Source: Bacteroidaceae bacterium HV4-6-C5C
Lineage (GTDB): Bacteria > Bacteroidota > Bacteroidia > Bacteroidales > Bacteroidaceae
Assembly: GCA_007896885.1 (NCBI GenBank)
Contig: VOIU01000022.1
Span: 1 to 55,759 of the forward strand
DNA length: 55,759 bases
Direction of reading: 5' to 3'
Shown here: positions 55,470 through 55,759 of the stretch, in pieces
Layout of the letters: each line of letters starts with the position of its first letter
Numbering within the stretch: the stretch's first letter is position 1
Position numbers and translations under genes: made by a program
Notes under the pieces: generated by a model
Told to the model about the DNA's origin: nothing
Database searches by the model: none
What the model saw: only the letters and a program-made list of their open reading frames with translations

Positions 55470-55555
55470 TAAATATTGTCGATGTTTCTTGTTATATTAA
55501 CATAAATAGAAAATCAAATAATTTAATTTATAGTCATAAAGGCATTACTAGGCTA

Positions 55556-55759
55556 TTACCATCCTGGATTTTGTACAATGGATGGTGTACGTTTCAATTC
55601 TTCGGTCAAAATAGGGAACAAATAAGAACGCGGAGTCTGAAATACACGATCATCATTCGTTTCGAACCTTACCATCTTATATTTTTTGCCATTGACAATA
55701 ATCTTTCCATTAGGATCTTCTACCGGCATCATTCCATGCGCCCATCGCTGTGTTTTGGC
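55556..55759 (-). CDS. SusD/RagB-family starch-binding-like lipoprotein, 3' end
   Basis: The last 67 residues of a SusD-like protein, running off the right edge of the window. The terminal sequence TPRSYLFPILTEELKRTPSIVQNPGW is the family's hallmark C-terminus (the usual form is YLFPIPQ-E-ELxxNPNLVQNPGW). SusD-like proteins sit on the outer membrane with a TonB-dependent SusC partner and capture glycan chains. A susC gene is expected just beyond the window. It marks the following GH3, GH38 and GxGYxYP genes as part of a polysaccharide utilisation locus. Confidence 0.95.
   Translation of the reverse strand, partial: AKTQRWAHGMMPVEDPNGKIIVNGKKYKMVRFETNDDRVFQTPRSYLFPILTEELKRTPSIVQNPGW

Overview
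The window is chromosomal DNA from a gut Bacteroidales bacterium, most likely Bacteroides or Phocaeicola. The evidence is a SusD C-terminus beside glycosidases of a polysaccharide utilisation locus, a GxGYxYP protein, paired GH89 enzymes, a Rho factor with a long Asn/Gln-rich insert, and promoters of the Bacteroidetes type (TTTG, about 19 bp, TAnnTTTG). Species cannot be fixed from the sequence alone.

Layout. 1-3034 (minus): a DUF3089 hydrolase, a LytS-type kinase, a small periplasmic protein and a LytR-type regulator whose DNA-binding half is lost at a transposon-like junction. 3516-8927 (plus): a complete RND efflux operon (adaptor, pump, outer-membrane channel). 8935-15601: a MutS-related membrane protein and two divergent alpha-N-acetylglucosaminidases (GH89). 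15642-18842: a Crp/Fnr regulator, an hxlR gene with an internal deletion, a pentapeptide-repeat protein and a radical SAM protein. 18935-23893 (plus): an arsenic operon, arsR, an ArsN-ArsC fusion, acr3, arsE/F/G-like genes and an ArsP-type permease, with two matching palindromic operators. 23894-25259: a gene desert with hairpins and short repeats. 25260-29600: a scrambled, AT-rich accessory region holding a cut TonB-dependent receptor gene, a lipoprotein, an ABC/OLD-type ATPase with a possible C-terminal HEPN-like RxxxxH motif, a 45-residue protein with an unusually strong Shine-Dalgarno sequence, a probable structured small RNA and gene fragments. It is bounded by a 60-bp direct repeat next to tRNA-Cys.

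29600-46978 is mostly core genome: tRNA-Cys, the FeoAB iron transporter with its Cys-rich partner, tilS, rho, two overlapping TPR-histidine kinases (the second with a degenerate ATPase domain), ffh, folD, tRNA-His, an S41 protease lipoprotein, an O-acetylhomoserine sulfhydrylase and mnmA. 46969-47637 is an orphan LuxR-type regulator. 47780-55759 (minus) is part of a polysaccharide utilisation locus: susD (3' end), GH3, GH38 alpha-mannosidase and a GxGYxYP protein, which together suggest use of a mannose-containing glycan.

The best candidate for something undescribed is 26397-29600: a tRNA-Cys-linked cassette that combines a defence-like ATPase, a tiny basic protein and a promoter-plus-three-hairpin RNA. 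The arsenic operon is best regarded as a complete inorganic and organic arsenic resistance unit with an uncommon fusion enzyme.
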